64,000 nucleotides of DNA from Calendula officinalis (Eukaryota; Streptophyta; Magnoliopsida; Asterales; Asteraceae). The stretch is taken from positions 25,854,835 to 25,918,834 of the forward strand of contig OY970825.1 in the NCBI GenBank assembly GCA_963853835.1, given 5' to 3'. This document shows positions 1 to 10,330 of the stretch, one piece after another. Position numbers and translations under genes: made by a program. The stretch's first letter is position 1. Each line of letters opens with the position of its first letter. The notes beneath the pieces are model-generated. The model did no database searches, was not told the DNA's origin, and saw nothing but the letters and a program-made list of their open reading frames with translations.

Positions 1-657
1 GAGGGAAGGAAGATGAAATGTGAAGAAGGTGGGTTTTAAGTCACGCACCAAATGACCAATATACCCTTCCGTCCAAAAAACTCATTTATGTGGAGATCTA
101 ATCTGGACCATTGATCTTCTTGATCCAAGGGTCCATGACTGTCCCTTGGGACTTTAAAATATATGTGGACCTCCTTGAACAATTCACTTGTAACCTATAT
201 AACTTTTTTAGAATTAAACAATCTTTTGGGTATTATATGAATTTCAGCAAACAACATTTTGGATATCATATGAAAATCTCACGCATCATTGTGTGCGTAA
301 AACCTACAAGTTTTAGACGGATTTTAATGTTAGGTAACATATTTTTTGTGCCCACTCGGCATGTAAGAGGTAAAATGTAAACAGATCTACCTCTAGCAGG
401 AGGTAGAGACTAAATAGACTGGTTTCAGAGAGACCTCCGACAAAACTGCTTCCAGGGATACCTTGGTAGGAGTTTAAACGTATATATTTGTATTATTATT
501 ATTTTACGGAAAAAAGCAACATACTTTATATTATCCTAGAACAACTTTACTCAAATCAAAAAGCTTAATGTTCAAATACTTGAAACAGAAACATAGTGTT
601 TGAAAACGACACATCATCCGATACAAACTAAAAAGCAAACCTAAGAATCTCTCAAAG
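1..657. other. Gene-free left flank
   Basis: I see no supported gene here. The stretch is AT-rich and lies beyond the stop codon of the minus-strand methyltransferase gene that ends at 658, so its right part probably holds that gene's 3' UTR. The 89-codon open frame at 111-380 resembles nothing I recognise and has no splice or promoter context. Confidence 0.5.
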
Positions 658-3270
658 TCAAATGGGTTGACCTTTTGGGACTATTAGGTCCTTAAGCCAC
701 ATGTAAACAGGGACCAAAACGTAATAAACTCCAGCCAGTGCACCAATAAGAAAACGGGCCAGGAACACCAACGGGTTCACGGGCTTCTCGATGTCCTCCA
801 CTTTGGGCCCGAGCTGCAAAAGGGTTGTAATAAATAATGTGGTTTTGTTGTTTGAAATTATGGTAATCGGATAATCAATTGTTTCATGTTGGTGTTTGAA
901 AGTCACCCACAATGTCTTTTTTTAATCCTTAAATAGTTAAATCCTCCTATAAGTGGAGGTCTGTTTTGTAATTGTAACTTTTCAAGGTATGTTTTATAAA
1001 ATTCAAGTTTTTGAGCGGCATATTTTGGTAATTAATCTTTAATCTTTTTCCGTCTCTATCTGGTAACTAAAAGAGATTTTTTTTCTCATGGTATATGGTT
1101 ATTACTGGGCGTGAGCATTTGGACCGAATAAAACCAAACTGAAAACCGACCGAAACCGAAAACATATAATCGGTTCGGTTTGTGGTTTTGTAATTTCATA
1201 ATTTTCGGGTTCGATCCGGTGTTGGGATAAGGGTGAGCATTTGTGCTGATAAAACCGAACATAATTCGAGCCGAAAACATGTAATCAGTTCGGTTTTCGG
1301 TTTTGAAAATTCATCATTATCAGACAGTCCTATCTGTTTCGATTCGGTTTTTGAATCGTGTTCACCCTAGCTATTACTTTTTTAAGTTTTTTGATGGTAG
1401 AATTACCAAATATGCCAACTTAAAAATTTGTAATTACCAAAACAAATCTTAAAAAATTATAACCGCCTAAAATATATACTATTTTATGACATTTGCCCAT
1501 TTTTGTACTCATTGTTAACAGCCAACACAACACCTTCATTATCTAACAAGATCACCAAAAAATGCTCACATGGCAACATGATCCGAACCTATATTAACCC
1601 GTTACCCAACCCGCCTAACCCACCTACACTGCCACCTCAGCAAAAAAATAACCACCCGTTACCTGCAATGGTGAATCCCCTGATGCAGGTTTGACTCCAG
1701 TAACAGAACAGCCCATAATCAACCCGTGCCGGCGGACCCCACGGTACCATTTCGGGCCAATTCTTTTGATTTTCACATCTTTAAATCCCGCCTTTGTAAA
1801 CCACTCGATGTATTCTTCCTCTTTTGGGAAAAGCATCCACATGTCTGCAAAGAAACGGGACAACCAAAATGTCGGGTACACGGGCCCGATTAAACATGCT
1901 TTTCCTCCCAGTTTTAGAACCCGGTATGCTTCTTTGATTCCTCGTTGCGGGTCGGGCCAGTACTCGATGCTGCAACAAAATACACAAAAAAGCCTGTAAG
2001 TCAAATATTCTTGAAAAGTCTAATACTACCATACAATTTCTATTTTTGGCAGTTCCAAAATAAGTGATGCACTTTAAAATTTATCTTATTTGGTAAAAAA
2101 AGAGGGACCCATCCTTCACTAACTATCCACTTTAATAAAGTAAAATTACCCTATTACCCTTACTTTTACTTTTAAACATCATTAATATCACTTTATTCAA
2201 AAGGAGTGAGAATTATCCTCCACTTTAATCCATCTAAACTCTCACTATAATATTTTGCCTCAAAAACCGTGAATCTCACAATATATCACTTATTGTGATA
2301 CGGAGGGGTGAGCATAGTCCAGAAACTGAACTGAACCGAAACCAATTATGAAGAATTTTCAAAACCAAAAACCAAATTGATTACATGTTTTTGGTTTTGG
2401 CTCGGTTTGGTTTTGGTACAGCTTTTAAGCCCAAATGCTCACCCTTATCCAAGGACCAGACCGAAACTGAAGATCATGAAACTACAAAACCAAACTGATT
2501 ACATGTTTTCGGTTTTCAGTTCGGTTTGGTTTTTCCGACCCAAATGCTCACACGATCATAAACAAATACTTTTTTTTTTAGTAAAAATTTCTTCAGTCCA
2601 AGGGCCTGGATTTATCACATGATCATAAACAGATACATCTTTAAAAAAAAAAACAAAAAAACATCAAATTCAACAAAATATACCTTCCTGCCGAAATATA
2701 TCTATCGGCATAATCGGTCTTGAACGGAAGATCCTCAGCATCACCTTCAATAATCTTACATTCTTTCAACGGTTCCTTTTGTTTGGCTTTCGCGAGCTGA
2801 TGTGGCGATTGATCCAAAATTGTTACATTTTTAGCATCAACATGTTTCACAATACCTAAAGTTGTAAACCCTGTACCACCACCAACATCAACCACCACCA
2901 TATTTGGGCTATAAAGATCAGCTGGTTCTAATGCTTCATCTCTCATATCTTCAGTCCAATGGCCAGGGTTTATCACGTGATCATAAACGATTGATAAAAA
3001 CCTATAAAACCAAAATGCTTCTTTTTTGTTTTGTATGAATCTTGGTTGTGAAGCTGGTCTTGGTACAGAGACACTACATTTGGGTACAATTAGGGTTCTA
3101 CTTTTGCCCCTCGAAATCGAAATCGAATTCGAATTGGAACAAAGTAAATTGATTTTGGGGGAGAATTTTCTACCATTCAAATCTGATCCAGTAAACCCTA
3201 ATCCATTTGGGGTTACTCTTCCTCTTATGATTGCAAGATTTTCAGCTCCATACAGCATTGAAGAAGCCAT
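658..3270 (-). CDS. VTE3: MPBQ/MSBQ methyltransferase (37-kDa inner envelope protein), chloroplastic
   Basis: This enzyme family methylates 2-methyl-6-phytyl- and 2-methyl-6-solanesyl-benzoquinol in the plastid inner envelope, for tocopherol and plastoquinone synthesis. I join three exons on the minus strand, 3270-2684, 1969-1663 and 813-658, all with GT-AG borders and consistent phase, giving 349 aa (the family is about 340). Residues 1-60 are Ser/Arg-rich and look like a transit peptide. The SAM-binding motif I is VVDVGGGTGFTTLGI in exon 1, followed by the acidic LDQSP segment and GDAEDLPF. Exon 2 has SIEYWPDPQRGIKEAYRVLK and the GPKWYRGVRRHGLIMGCSVTG region. Exon 3 carries a C-terminal hydrophobic anchor (LARFLIGALAGVYYVLVPVY). 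A possible 5'-UTR intron has a donor near 3554 and an acceptor near 3277. The family call is secure. The introns hold several repeats listed separately. Confidence 0.95.
1107..1368. repeat. GGTGAGCAT-type foldback repeat, copy in VTE3 intron 2
   Basis: The block begins GGCGTGAGCATTT and ends GTGTTCACCC. In between it is made of alternating AACCGAAAAC and GGTTCGGTTT words that can fold back on each other. A second GGGTGAGCATTTG start lies inside it at about 1235, so it may be two units. The same design recurs at 2305-2443 and 31092-31286. It is non-coding and has no obvious transposase link. Confidence 0.6.
2050..2305 (-). mobile_element. Degenerate Stowaway-like MITE in VTE3 intron 1
   Basis: The left end reads GTTCCAAAATAAGTGATGCA and the right end TATCACTTATTGTGATACGG, an imperfect terminal inverted repeat. 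The interior (the CCTCAAAAACCGTG part) is the reverse complement of the better-preserved element at 23102-23413, so the two belong to one family in opposite orientations. Confidence 0.65.
2305..2554. repeat. GGTGAGCAT-type foldback repeat, copy in VTE3 intron 1
   Basis: A first unit runs from GGGGTGAGCAT at 2305 to ATGCTCACCC ending at 2443, giving perfect 9-10 bp terminal inverted repeats. It is followed by a second half-unit ending ATGCTCACAC near 2554. The interior is AACCAAA/TTTGGTT/CGGTTTT low-complexity sequence. It directly abuts the Stowaway-like element on its left. Confidence 0.65.
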
Positions 3271-5157
3271 TTATTGCTAATTAAACAAAAAAACAGGTAT
3301 GGGTATCTTGTAATTCAAGAATTCAAGAGCCTTAGATGTTAAAGATTGTAAATTTGAGTTCGTGTTAACAAATTTGACAACGTTAACAATGACCCAGTGA
3401 GTTTATTCACAAATTTCAAAATTTTTAAAAACAACCCAGATGGGAAACTGATAAAAAAGACTTGACCTTGTAAAGGTTCAGTTCAAGAATTGCATGCAAA
3501 TGGGTGAAATTAGGGTTTCTGAACACTTGCAAAATTACAAGAAACAGGGCTTACCAGTTAAGTCAAATAACCATTGATGATGAATGAAATGAAGCCGTTG
3601 AGAAAAAGAAGAAATTTTTTGGTGAGGAGAGTGTGAAGAAGGCAAGTACACAACCAGGAAATGGTGATAAGTGAATTAGCTAGATTACAGAAAGCTATGT
3701 GGTGATGATTTTTTTGCAAATAAGAGAAAATATTATAACTTCTATTTATTTTTTAAAAAAATATTATTGTTACTATTTTTATTATTATTTTGTATCCTTG
3801 ATTCCGACTCGTTTTGCGAGCCGACTAATCACATAGCGACCATTCATTTTTTACGGGTAGCCTGGAGTCGGCGCAGCCGCGCAGATAAACCTCCGTGGGC
3901 ACAGCCCACAAGAGGATATAATTTTTAGTTAATTGTATAAATAAAAGACAAACATTTTTTTTACTTAGAATAGAGAAACAAATGAATAATAAGTTGTGTT
4001 GCTAACTATTTTTAGATTTAATAGTTCTTTTGAAAATAATATTTGTGGATCAATGTATCATAATATTATTATACATAACACGTTAGACTTTGTTGAGGAA
4101 CTCCACTCCCTAGGTGCAGGGAAAACAAATGTATCAAACGCGAAAGAAATAAAAACATGTGGATTTTTCGTTCATGTTTTCTCCTGTTTTATCATTTTGC
4201 AAGAGAAGACTTTCAAAATAGATTGTCCGACCATAATACCCGACTACTCAAACTCATGAAAGAAGAAACTTATGTTAGATCTACGTACACGTGTTTCTTT
4301 CCAACTCATCCAAGCAATCGACTAAATTACTTAAACATGGTAATTTAAAGTTTTAACTACTTAAACGGCTTTCAAAAATGATTTTATGGCCACGGAGGTT
4401 CACTTCGCTCGTGATATCTGTAATACGTTCGGGTTATCTGTAAAGCGTAAAGCGAGTGATCGTTAAGTCGTCTCGCATAATAAATTATAACTAAGTTAAA
4501 AAAAAAAAAAAAAAGAGATCATTTGTATGTGCCCTACTTTCTATTCGTATCGAAATGCCTAAAGTCAAATTATGATAAACTAAAGATTGAATAATTTTAT
4601 ATTTTAAAGTTAAATTAAAACTTATCAGTTATCCCATATCTTATCTTATCTTACTACTTTAAAAAGCATTCTAGACATTTCTAAAAAAGGAGGTCTGAAT
4701 TTTCAACACTTCTATTTTTAGCAATGTTCAAACACCCTTCAAAATCAAAATAAATGTGCCTTACCCGAGATTCGAACCCAAGACCATTCGGAAAACAACC
4801 AAGGTGATAACCACCGGGCCATGTGGTTTTTTGTTATGCTTTTGTTAACCTCGACTAATATACATAACGTCCCCGGTATTAAACGTATCAATAAACAGTC
4901 CACTTCCTAAACAGATAATTCGCATTTAATAGCCTTCCTAAATTATAATTACGTTTACAAACTAATTATTTCCAGTGACTTGCATTTTTAAAAAAATTAA
5001 ATACATATTGAACACATATTGAATTAAATATTATGATTTACGTTTACAAACACTCAATTATGTTTACTAAATATTATGATTTACGTTTTTTAAAAAATTA
5101 AATACATATTGAATTATACGTTTTTTTTAAACTATATATATACTCCATCAACTAACG
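3271..5157. other. Gene-free interval between VTE3 and the Helitron-like region
   Basis: I see no gene. The left part should contain the VTE3 promoter and 5' UTR. A GC-richer patch at about 3785-3915 and another at about 4385-4485 share the word AACCTCCGTGG in inverted orientation, so they could be the ends of an unidentified element. A 17-A run lies at 4498-4514. The tRNA-derived SINE head at 4688-4836 is listed separately. Confidence 0.5.
4688..4836 (-). mobile_element. tRNA-derived SINE (head region)
   Basis: Read on the minus strand, there is an A box TGGCCCGGTGG (4821-4811) and, about 40 nt later, a B box GGTTCGAATCT (4779-4769). These are the two internal Pol III promoter elements at the usual SINE spacing. 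The sequence does not fold as a complete tRNA and runs on into a non-tRNA body ending at a CCTTTTTT tract near 4683. I could not find a convincing target-site duplication, so the right boundary is approximate. Confidence 0.6.
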
Positions 5158-7834
5158 ATGGAGTTGTTGTACAACATACAAACGATGGATTTTGATGGAT
5201 ACGAACCTGTTGAAAACTTTGAAGACCTCTGGATTCCACATTTGTGGTACAAATGCAAATTTGTTCGCGTTGAATATGTTTGGCTTGACCACAAACATAA
5301 CAAACTATATTTGTTTCTGCTTGACAGATTTGTAAGTTCCTACTAATTAAGATACTATTTTTTGTTTTTGGTTTTAACTACTAATCATTTATTTTCAGAG
5401 ACACAAATTCGCAGCCATTATCCCCCCATCTTATTTTCTGCATACCAAAATCAAAAACTAGAAGGCGGTGTCTTCTCTTTAAAGTATTTCAAAATTGATT
5501 ACACCGATGTCGAATCCTTTCCTCGCTTCGAGAACTATAGCTTTATTCGTAATGAATGTGCAATAGTATTTAGCACTAAAACCGAGCTTGCTGAAACTAC
5601 GAATGGAGAAGATGTCTGGTTCCCCAAGTACCCGTTGGTCAGATCTCCGACATGGCTATTGCAGGATCAAACAACTCGAAAAATGTTGATTGGTACGTCT
5701 ACGTTACATTTTTAGATGTTTTACTTTAAAGTGATAATATTTTATTTTTCGTAATTAATAAACATTTCACAGACGTTGCTGGAAACATGTCGAACGGTTG
5801 CTTTTTATTTACATCCGGTCGGATATCGTGTGCAATGCTGCTGCATGACTATGTGTAAGTATTTATACATGATTTACATGATCACCACACCTACGAAATA
5901 ACCCATTTAAAATGTAATTTCCGACAGGGGCAACCATATCAAGCTCATCTTGTATCATATACCGGCAGCCACGTCAACAATGTGTAACGCCCCAACATTT
6001 TTAATAATTAAATAAGATTAATTTAATTCCCATATAAATTTTAAAAGAGATAATTAGTATATAAATTATAATGAAGATGGACGGTTCGTATTATTTAGTC
6101 GACATGTAGTTAGACGGTTCGTTATTATTTAGACATTTTAATTTCCATATAACTAATTAAATTTAATTGGGCGTTAAATTATAATTATTTGCTCAAATCG
6201 TATTTAATAACTACCGAGTTAATTATTAATTAGACGTTTTAAATCTCGAGAGTTGAGTGTGCTTTTGTGTCGGGCCATGAGAGTAGATTGTGAGTCGGCT
6301 ATGTTCGGGCTAGTGTCGGGCCATGAGAGTCGGGCTAGGAGCCTTTTATGTTTAAGAGTATTTTTAGGTTTATTAATTATAATGAGGCCATTCCCTAATT
6401 TTCCCTAATACCGTTCAAAAGAACCCATGCCCCTTTTTCTATTGCCGTCATCGATTAGTGGAGAAGAGAATCAATAAGGAGCAGCGGTGAACGATCGAAG
6501 ATGGAAGAAAATCTAGCAGCCACGTGGTTGTGGTGGAATGATGTTTCTTTTATTTGTGAAGTTTTGTAGTTGGTGGATTTTCTTGACTTTGAGATAGCAG
6601 ACTGACCATCAAATTGTAGCAAGCAAGCTGCTCATTTATTCTGGGATCTCCTTGGTGTGTGTGCGTGAAGATGCAACAACAAAACACATCTATTTGTTCT
6701 TCTTTATTCGATGGTGTAGTATGAGCAATTCCTTGTTTTGTGCCGGCAATAAGTAACAAAAATTCATCATCAATTATTTAATTCTTTTGGGTGACTCGAC
6801 ATGTGAACCAGCCTCGACCTTCCCTGAGTTTTTCAATTGTCGAACCGGAATTCAGCCAAGGAGATCAAGCTTTTGGCTGTGTCGAGTATTTCGTGATTCA
6901 TGTGTATTCGTTGTTTTTGCGGTATGTTTTCTATCCATTTTCTTGTATTGTTTATTTTATTGGGAATTGAATCCCGAGCCAAGACTTGAAGAACCTTAGA
7001 CCCGAACTTCTGGATGTCCCGGTAGCATTTAGGTATTGGTGTCGGTTTGTGGTGTTTGTTTGTTATTAAATGTTGAGTTGTTTTCTGGCAGATTGTACCC
7101 GCCATGTTGCGGGATAATTTTAAGGGTCTTAGAGTCCGAATTGGAGGAGGGCCGTCTCACAGAGATTTGTAGCCCTCCGAGTTATCTTTCCGAATTGCCC
7201 GAGCACTCGTTAAACGGATTTTCGGTTTTAAAGTTACGGTCAATATCGTTGACTTTCGCAGTGACATGTCGCTGTGCGACTGTTCTGTGTTGTCGGCTAG
7301 TTTCGAGACCCTTAGGTTCTGAACTAGAGATGGCCCATCTCACAGTCAATTGTCGAACTCAAAGTCTAGTTTCTGAGAAGTTAAATTGGGAGTCCATTGG
7401 ATTTATGGTTTGGGACATATGACCATTTTAGTGAACTGTGTCGGGAAATTCAGAAACTGAGTTTATGTTGTTGATTTCAAAAAATTGTGATACATGTTTT
7501 ACGTAATTGTTTTAGGCTCTAAATTGCATTGAGGAAGTGTGTAAATCATCCATGGATTAAATTGGAGGCTTACATTATCGAGGTGAGTATTCTCACCGTG
7601 TATTCATTTATAACGATACGTGCATGACTCATATGGTTAATTGTTTTGATCTGTTGTACTTTCTGTGTGTTGATCTGTTATCTGAGTGACTGTTTTTGCA
7701 TACTACTGATCTGAGACGGACGTGCCGAGTATCTGAGCCGGTACCAAGTCATTTTGTGCTACTAAGTGATAGGGCTATCTGTGTGGTTTATGTTAGGAGT
7801 TGAAAACGTAAAAATAATTAATAAATCTCAGTGG

Positions 7835-8074
7835 AAATTCTGTGTGGGCCCTTGTGGCAAATTCTGTGTGGGCCCTTGTGGCAAATTCTGTGTGGGCCCT
7901 TGTGGCAAATTCTGTGTGGGCCCTTGTGGCAAATTCTGTGTGGGCCCTTGTGGCAAATTCTGTGTGGGCCCTTGTGGCAAATTCTGTGTGGGCCCTTGTG
8001 GCAAATTCTGTGTGGGCCCTTGTGACAAATTCTGTGTGGGCCCTTGTGGCAAATTCTGTGTGGGCCCTTGTGGC
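7835..8074 (+). repeat. 24-bp tandem repeat, 10 copies
   Basis: The unit AAATTCTGTGTGGGCCCTTG (first 20 of 24 bases, ending TGGC) is repeated exactly ten times, with one visible substitution (TGTGAC for TGTGGC in copy 8). Because 24 is a multiple of three, several frames on both strands stay open and mimic a repeat protein. The array ends 57 bp upstream of the LTR's TATA-like sequence. Confidence 0.95.
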
Positions 8075-8124
8075 ATTTTAGTGTAAGGAGAGGCGAGGTT
8101 GATCTCTCGACTCGAATTACACAA

Positions 8125-8140
8125 GCGCGCTATATAAATT
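8125..8140 (+). promoter_or_regulatory. LTR core promoter (TATA box)
   Basis: The sequence GCGCGCTATATAAATT is identical in the related LTR at 20551-20566. It sits downstream of a conserved GAGGTTGATCTCTCG block in both. Conservation within otherwise diverged LTRs supports a Pol II promoter core at the U3/R junction. Confidence 0.6.
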
Positions 8141-8898
8141 TAAAAGATACAAAAACTGAGAAATTAACTTAGTGGTAAATGATTAGGAGTTCACCTGTGT
8201 GCCCTCATGTATTGTATGTTGTAGTTGTTTGCATTTTGAGTTTATTCACTCAGCTTCCCCGCTGACCCAAAAACTCCCTCCCATTTTTCAGGTACTAGCA
8301 AAGGAAAGGAGAAGGTGGACGGTTGACTGCTGTACTACTTCTGAGTGCTGATGTGAAACGTTTTTATTATTTCAAAACTCTGAATTTTATTTAAGATATT
8401 TCCGCATTAAATACATTTTATATTAAATAATTATTTTGGGGGATTATTTATGGGACCTTTTTTATTATAATTTTGTACTTAAAAATTTTAAAAATCTTGT
8501 AAATTTTAGGGTGTTACACAATGATTGGGAGATATGCTTCTGAAAACATAATTGTGTACGCATGTCGCGTTAAGCTGATTATAAAACCAACAGGTTAATA
8601 CCAATTAAGTGCTTCATTTTACTTTTATTAAAAATATATTGATATCTCCTTTTTATTTGGTTAAATTTCAGTCAAATATCTTGTTTCTACTGACGTTACA
8701 AACTTCGAGTTCAACCCGCCGATGCCAGAAACATATGCACTACAATGCATCCATCTGATTGTGCAATATGATGATGCCATTGTTTTATGTGATGAAGAAC
8801 CCGATGTCGCGTCCGACACGCAACCAAATAATAGTTTGAGACGCTTAAGAACTACCCTCTCTGGAAATAAGCGTATATCGACATACACACAAATTTGA

Positions 8899-10166
8899 CA
8901 ACAATAATTAATTGTTAGGTTACTCTTAATTTCTGTTACACAATTGATGTTTTTTTTGTTTTAATATGGTTTGCCTTAATAATATTAATTTTGTCATGAA
9001 CCAAATAATTGTTGTCTGTGTACTGTACAATTTTGTACACCTACTCGAATTATATATTTTGTGGTGTTAATGGAAATATTTCGTCAGCACGTAATCAAAC
9101 TGTAGATATTTTACGTTTTTTACTACCGACTAAAATTGAATTACTTATAGACGTTTTTATTGTCCAACTAAAACTGCCAATTACATCTTTAATAAATAAG
9201 TTTTAAGTTATTTAAAAAAATTCGATTTATATATAGTCTTTTGACCATATTTAAAAGGCTAAAAATAAAACGTATTTTTCCATGTTTGAAAAGATGCAGA
9301 CGTATTTATTAGAAAACGTAATTACCATATGTATTTTCTAAAATCAAAACGTAACTACCATAAAAACGTAATTAATGTATTAGAACCTTGAAACGTAATT
9401 ACCATATAAATCGTTCATCAAAACGTAACTACCATATCTCAATTTAATGTATTTATAATTACCATATGTGGAATCGCAAAAAACGTAATTTGGTTGACGA
9501 AAATTGAATTACTTATAGACGTTTTTATTGTCCAACTAAAACTGTCAATTACGTCTTTAATAAAAATATTTTAAGTTGTTTAATAAAATTCGGTATATAT
9601 ATACTATTTTGACCATATTTTACTTACCATGTTTGAAAAGATGCAGACGTATTATTTAGAAAACGTAATTATCATATGTATTTTCCTAAATCAAAACGTA
9701 ATTACCACAAAAACGTATTTAATGTATTATAACCTTGAAACGTAATTACCATATAAATCGTTCATCAAACTGTCAATTGCGTTTATAATTACCATATGTG
9801 GAATCGTAAAAATATGCAGACCATTTTAACTGTCAATTGTTGTTGACCCCGCTAAAAATAAGACGTATTTTACCATTTTAAAAATATGCAGATGTATTTT
9901 TAAGAAAACGTAGATTATAAATATCGTTCTATATAACGTATTTACCAACTTAAATACAGACGTTTAAGTTGACCATGTAATTTAATATACGTTTTATTAC
10001 ATTTAAAAACGTCTATGCAATTTAATGGCCGTGATATTACATTTAATATAACATATATACGTTTTTTTTAATTGTGTATAAATAGACAAATTAACCATTA
10101 TACTTCAATTCACGATACGATAATTCTAATACCACCAAACATCACCAGTCATCGACTATCATCATA
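8899..10166. repeat. AT-rich intergenic region with a tandem duplication of about 368 bp
   Basis: I see no gene. The segment beginning AATTGAATTACTTATAGACG at about 9135 recurs at about 9503, an offset of 368 bp. The following sequence is similarly repeated to about 9860. The words AAACGTAATTACCATAT and AAACGTAACTACCATAT occur many times. A TATA-like GTATAAATAG lies at 10075-10084, upstream of the ATG at 10167. Confidence 0.7.
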
Positions 10167-10330
10167 ATGCGGCAAACCATGTCAACAACCGGATTGCACT
10201 TTGTAAGAAACATTCATGATTTCAAGGACAAAATTCACATCAAGGTCAAGGTTTGCCGGATTTGGCCCCAAACAAACTTCAACAACAAAAACGAGATAAT
10301 ATCACTTGAGATGATTTTAATTGACGAAGA
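10167..10330 (+). pseudogene. Second RPA-like OB-fold N-terminal exon
   Basis: The reading frame (MRQTMSTTGLHFVRNIHDF..., then KIHIKVKVCRIWPQ and ISLEMILIDEE) matches the usual first exon of plant RPA70-like proteins: a basic strand with a VCRIW-type motif followed by MILIDEE. It ends at a GAG|GTATTA donor. The only nearby acceptor (CCGCAG at 10446) leads into a stop in the required phase, and the usual second OB-fold exon is absent. The RepHel N-terminus follows instead. This is a remnant or a chimeric start. Whether it was ever spliced to the helicase is unclear. Confidence 0.55.

Larger units (their letters stand above)
5983..8518 (+). mobile_element. Solo LTR of a Ty3/gypsy-type retrotransposon
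   Basis: The element starts TGTAACGCCCC and ends GGGTGTTACA (TG...CA with inverted ends). It is flanked by a perfect 5-bp duplication CAATG at 5978-5982 and 8519-8523. No primer-binding site, polypurine tract or coding sequence is present, so this is a solo LTR left by LTR-LTR recombination. A second LTR of the same family lies at 18340-20975. The two share the 5' end, the GCGCGCTATATAAATT promoter segment, the GCTGACCCAAA...CTCCCTCCCATTTT...CAGGTACTAGCAAAG block and the 3' end. No protein domain supports the superfamily. The 5-bp TSD, the TGTAAC...TTACA ends and the Met-tRNA PBS beside the sister LTR do. Confidence 0.85.
5158..8898 (+). pseudogene. RPA70-like OB-fold protein gene (Helitron-associated), split by a solo LTR
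   Basis: The predicted exons are 5158-5331, 5399-about 5691, 5774-5853, 5929-5982 continuing at 8524-8601, and about 8672-8898. They encode a plant replication-protein-A-like ssDNA-binding protein (DUF223/OB-fold type) of the kind carried by plant Helitrons. Visible signatures are IIPPSYFLHT, EGGVFSLKYFKIDY and VKYLVSTDVTNFEFN. There are two lesions. A one-base frameshift in exon 2 near 5458 separates FLHTKIKN from KLEGGVFS. A 2536-bp LTR with a CAATG target duplication is inserted inside the coding exon at 5983. Without the LTR, the frame reads on directly from PAATSTM into IGRYASENIIVYACRVKL. A TATA-like CTATATATATA lies at 5135. It belongs with the RepHel gene downstream. Confidence 0.75.

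Noticed and set aside
111..380. 89-codon open frame at the left edge
   Set aside because: No homology recognised, AT-rich composition, no promoter or splice context.
4768..4821. tRNA gene on the minus strand
   Set aside because: A and B boxes are present, but acceptor and anticodon stems do not form and the sequence continues as a SINE body.
7835..8074. CRISPR-like direct repeats
   Set aside because: The repeats are contiguous with no spacers and lie in a plant LTR.
7766..8124. Apparent Cys/Gly repeat proteins in several frames on both strands
   Set aside because: They are translations of the 24-bp tandem array inside an LTR. A repeat length divisible by three keeps all such frames open.
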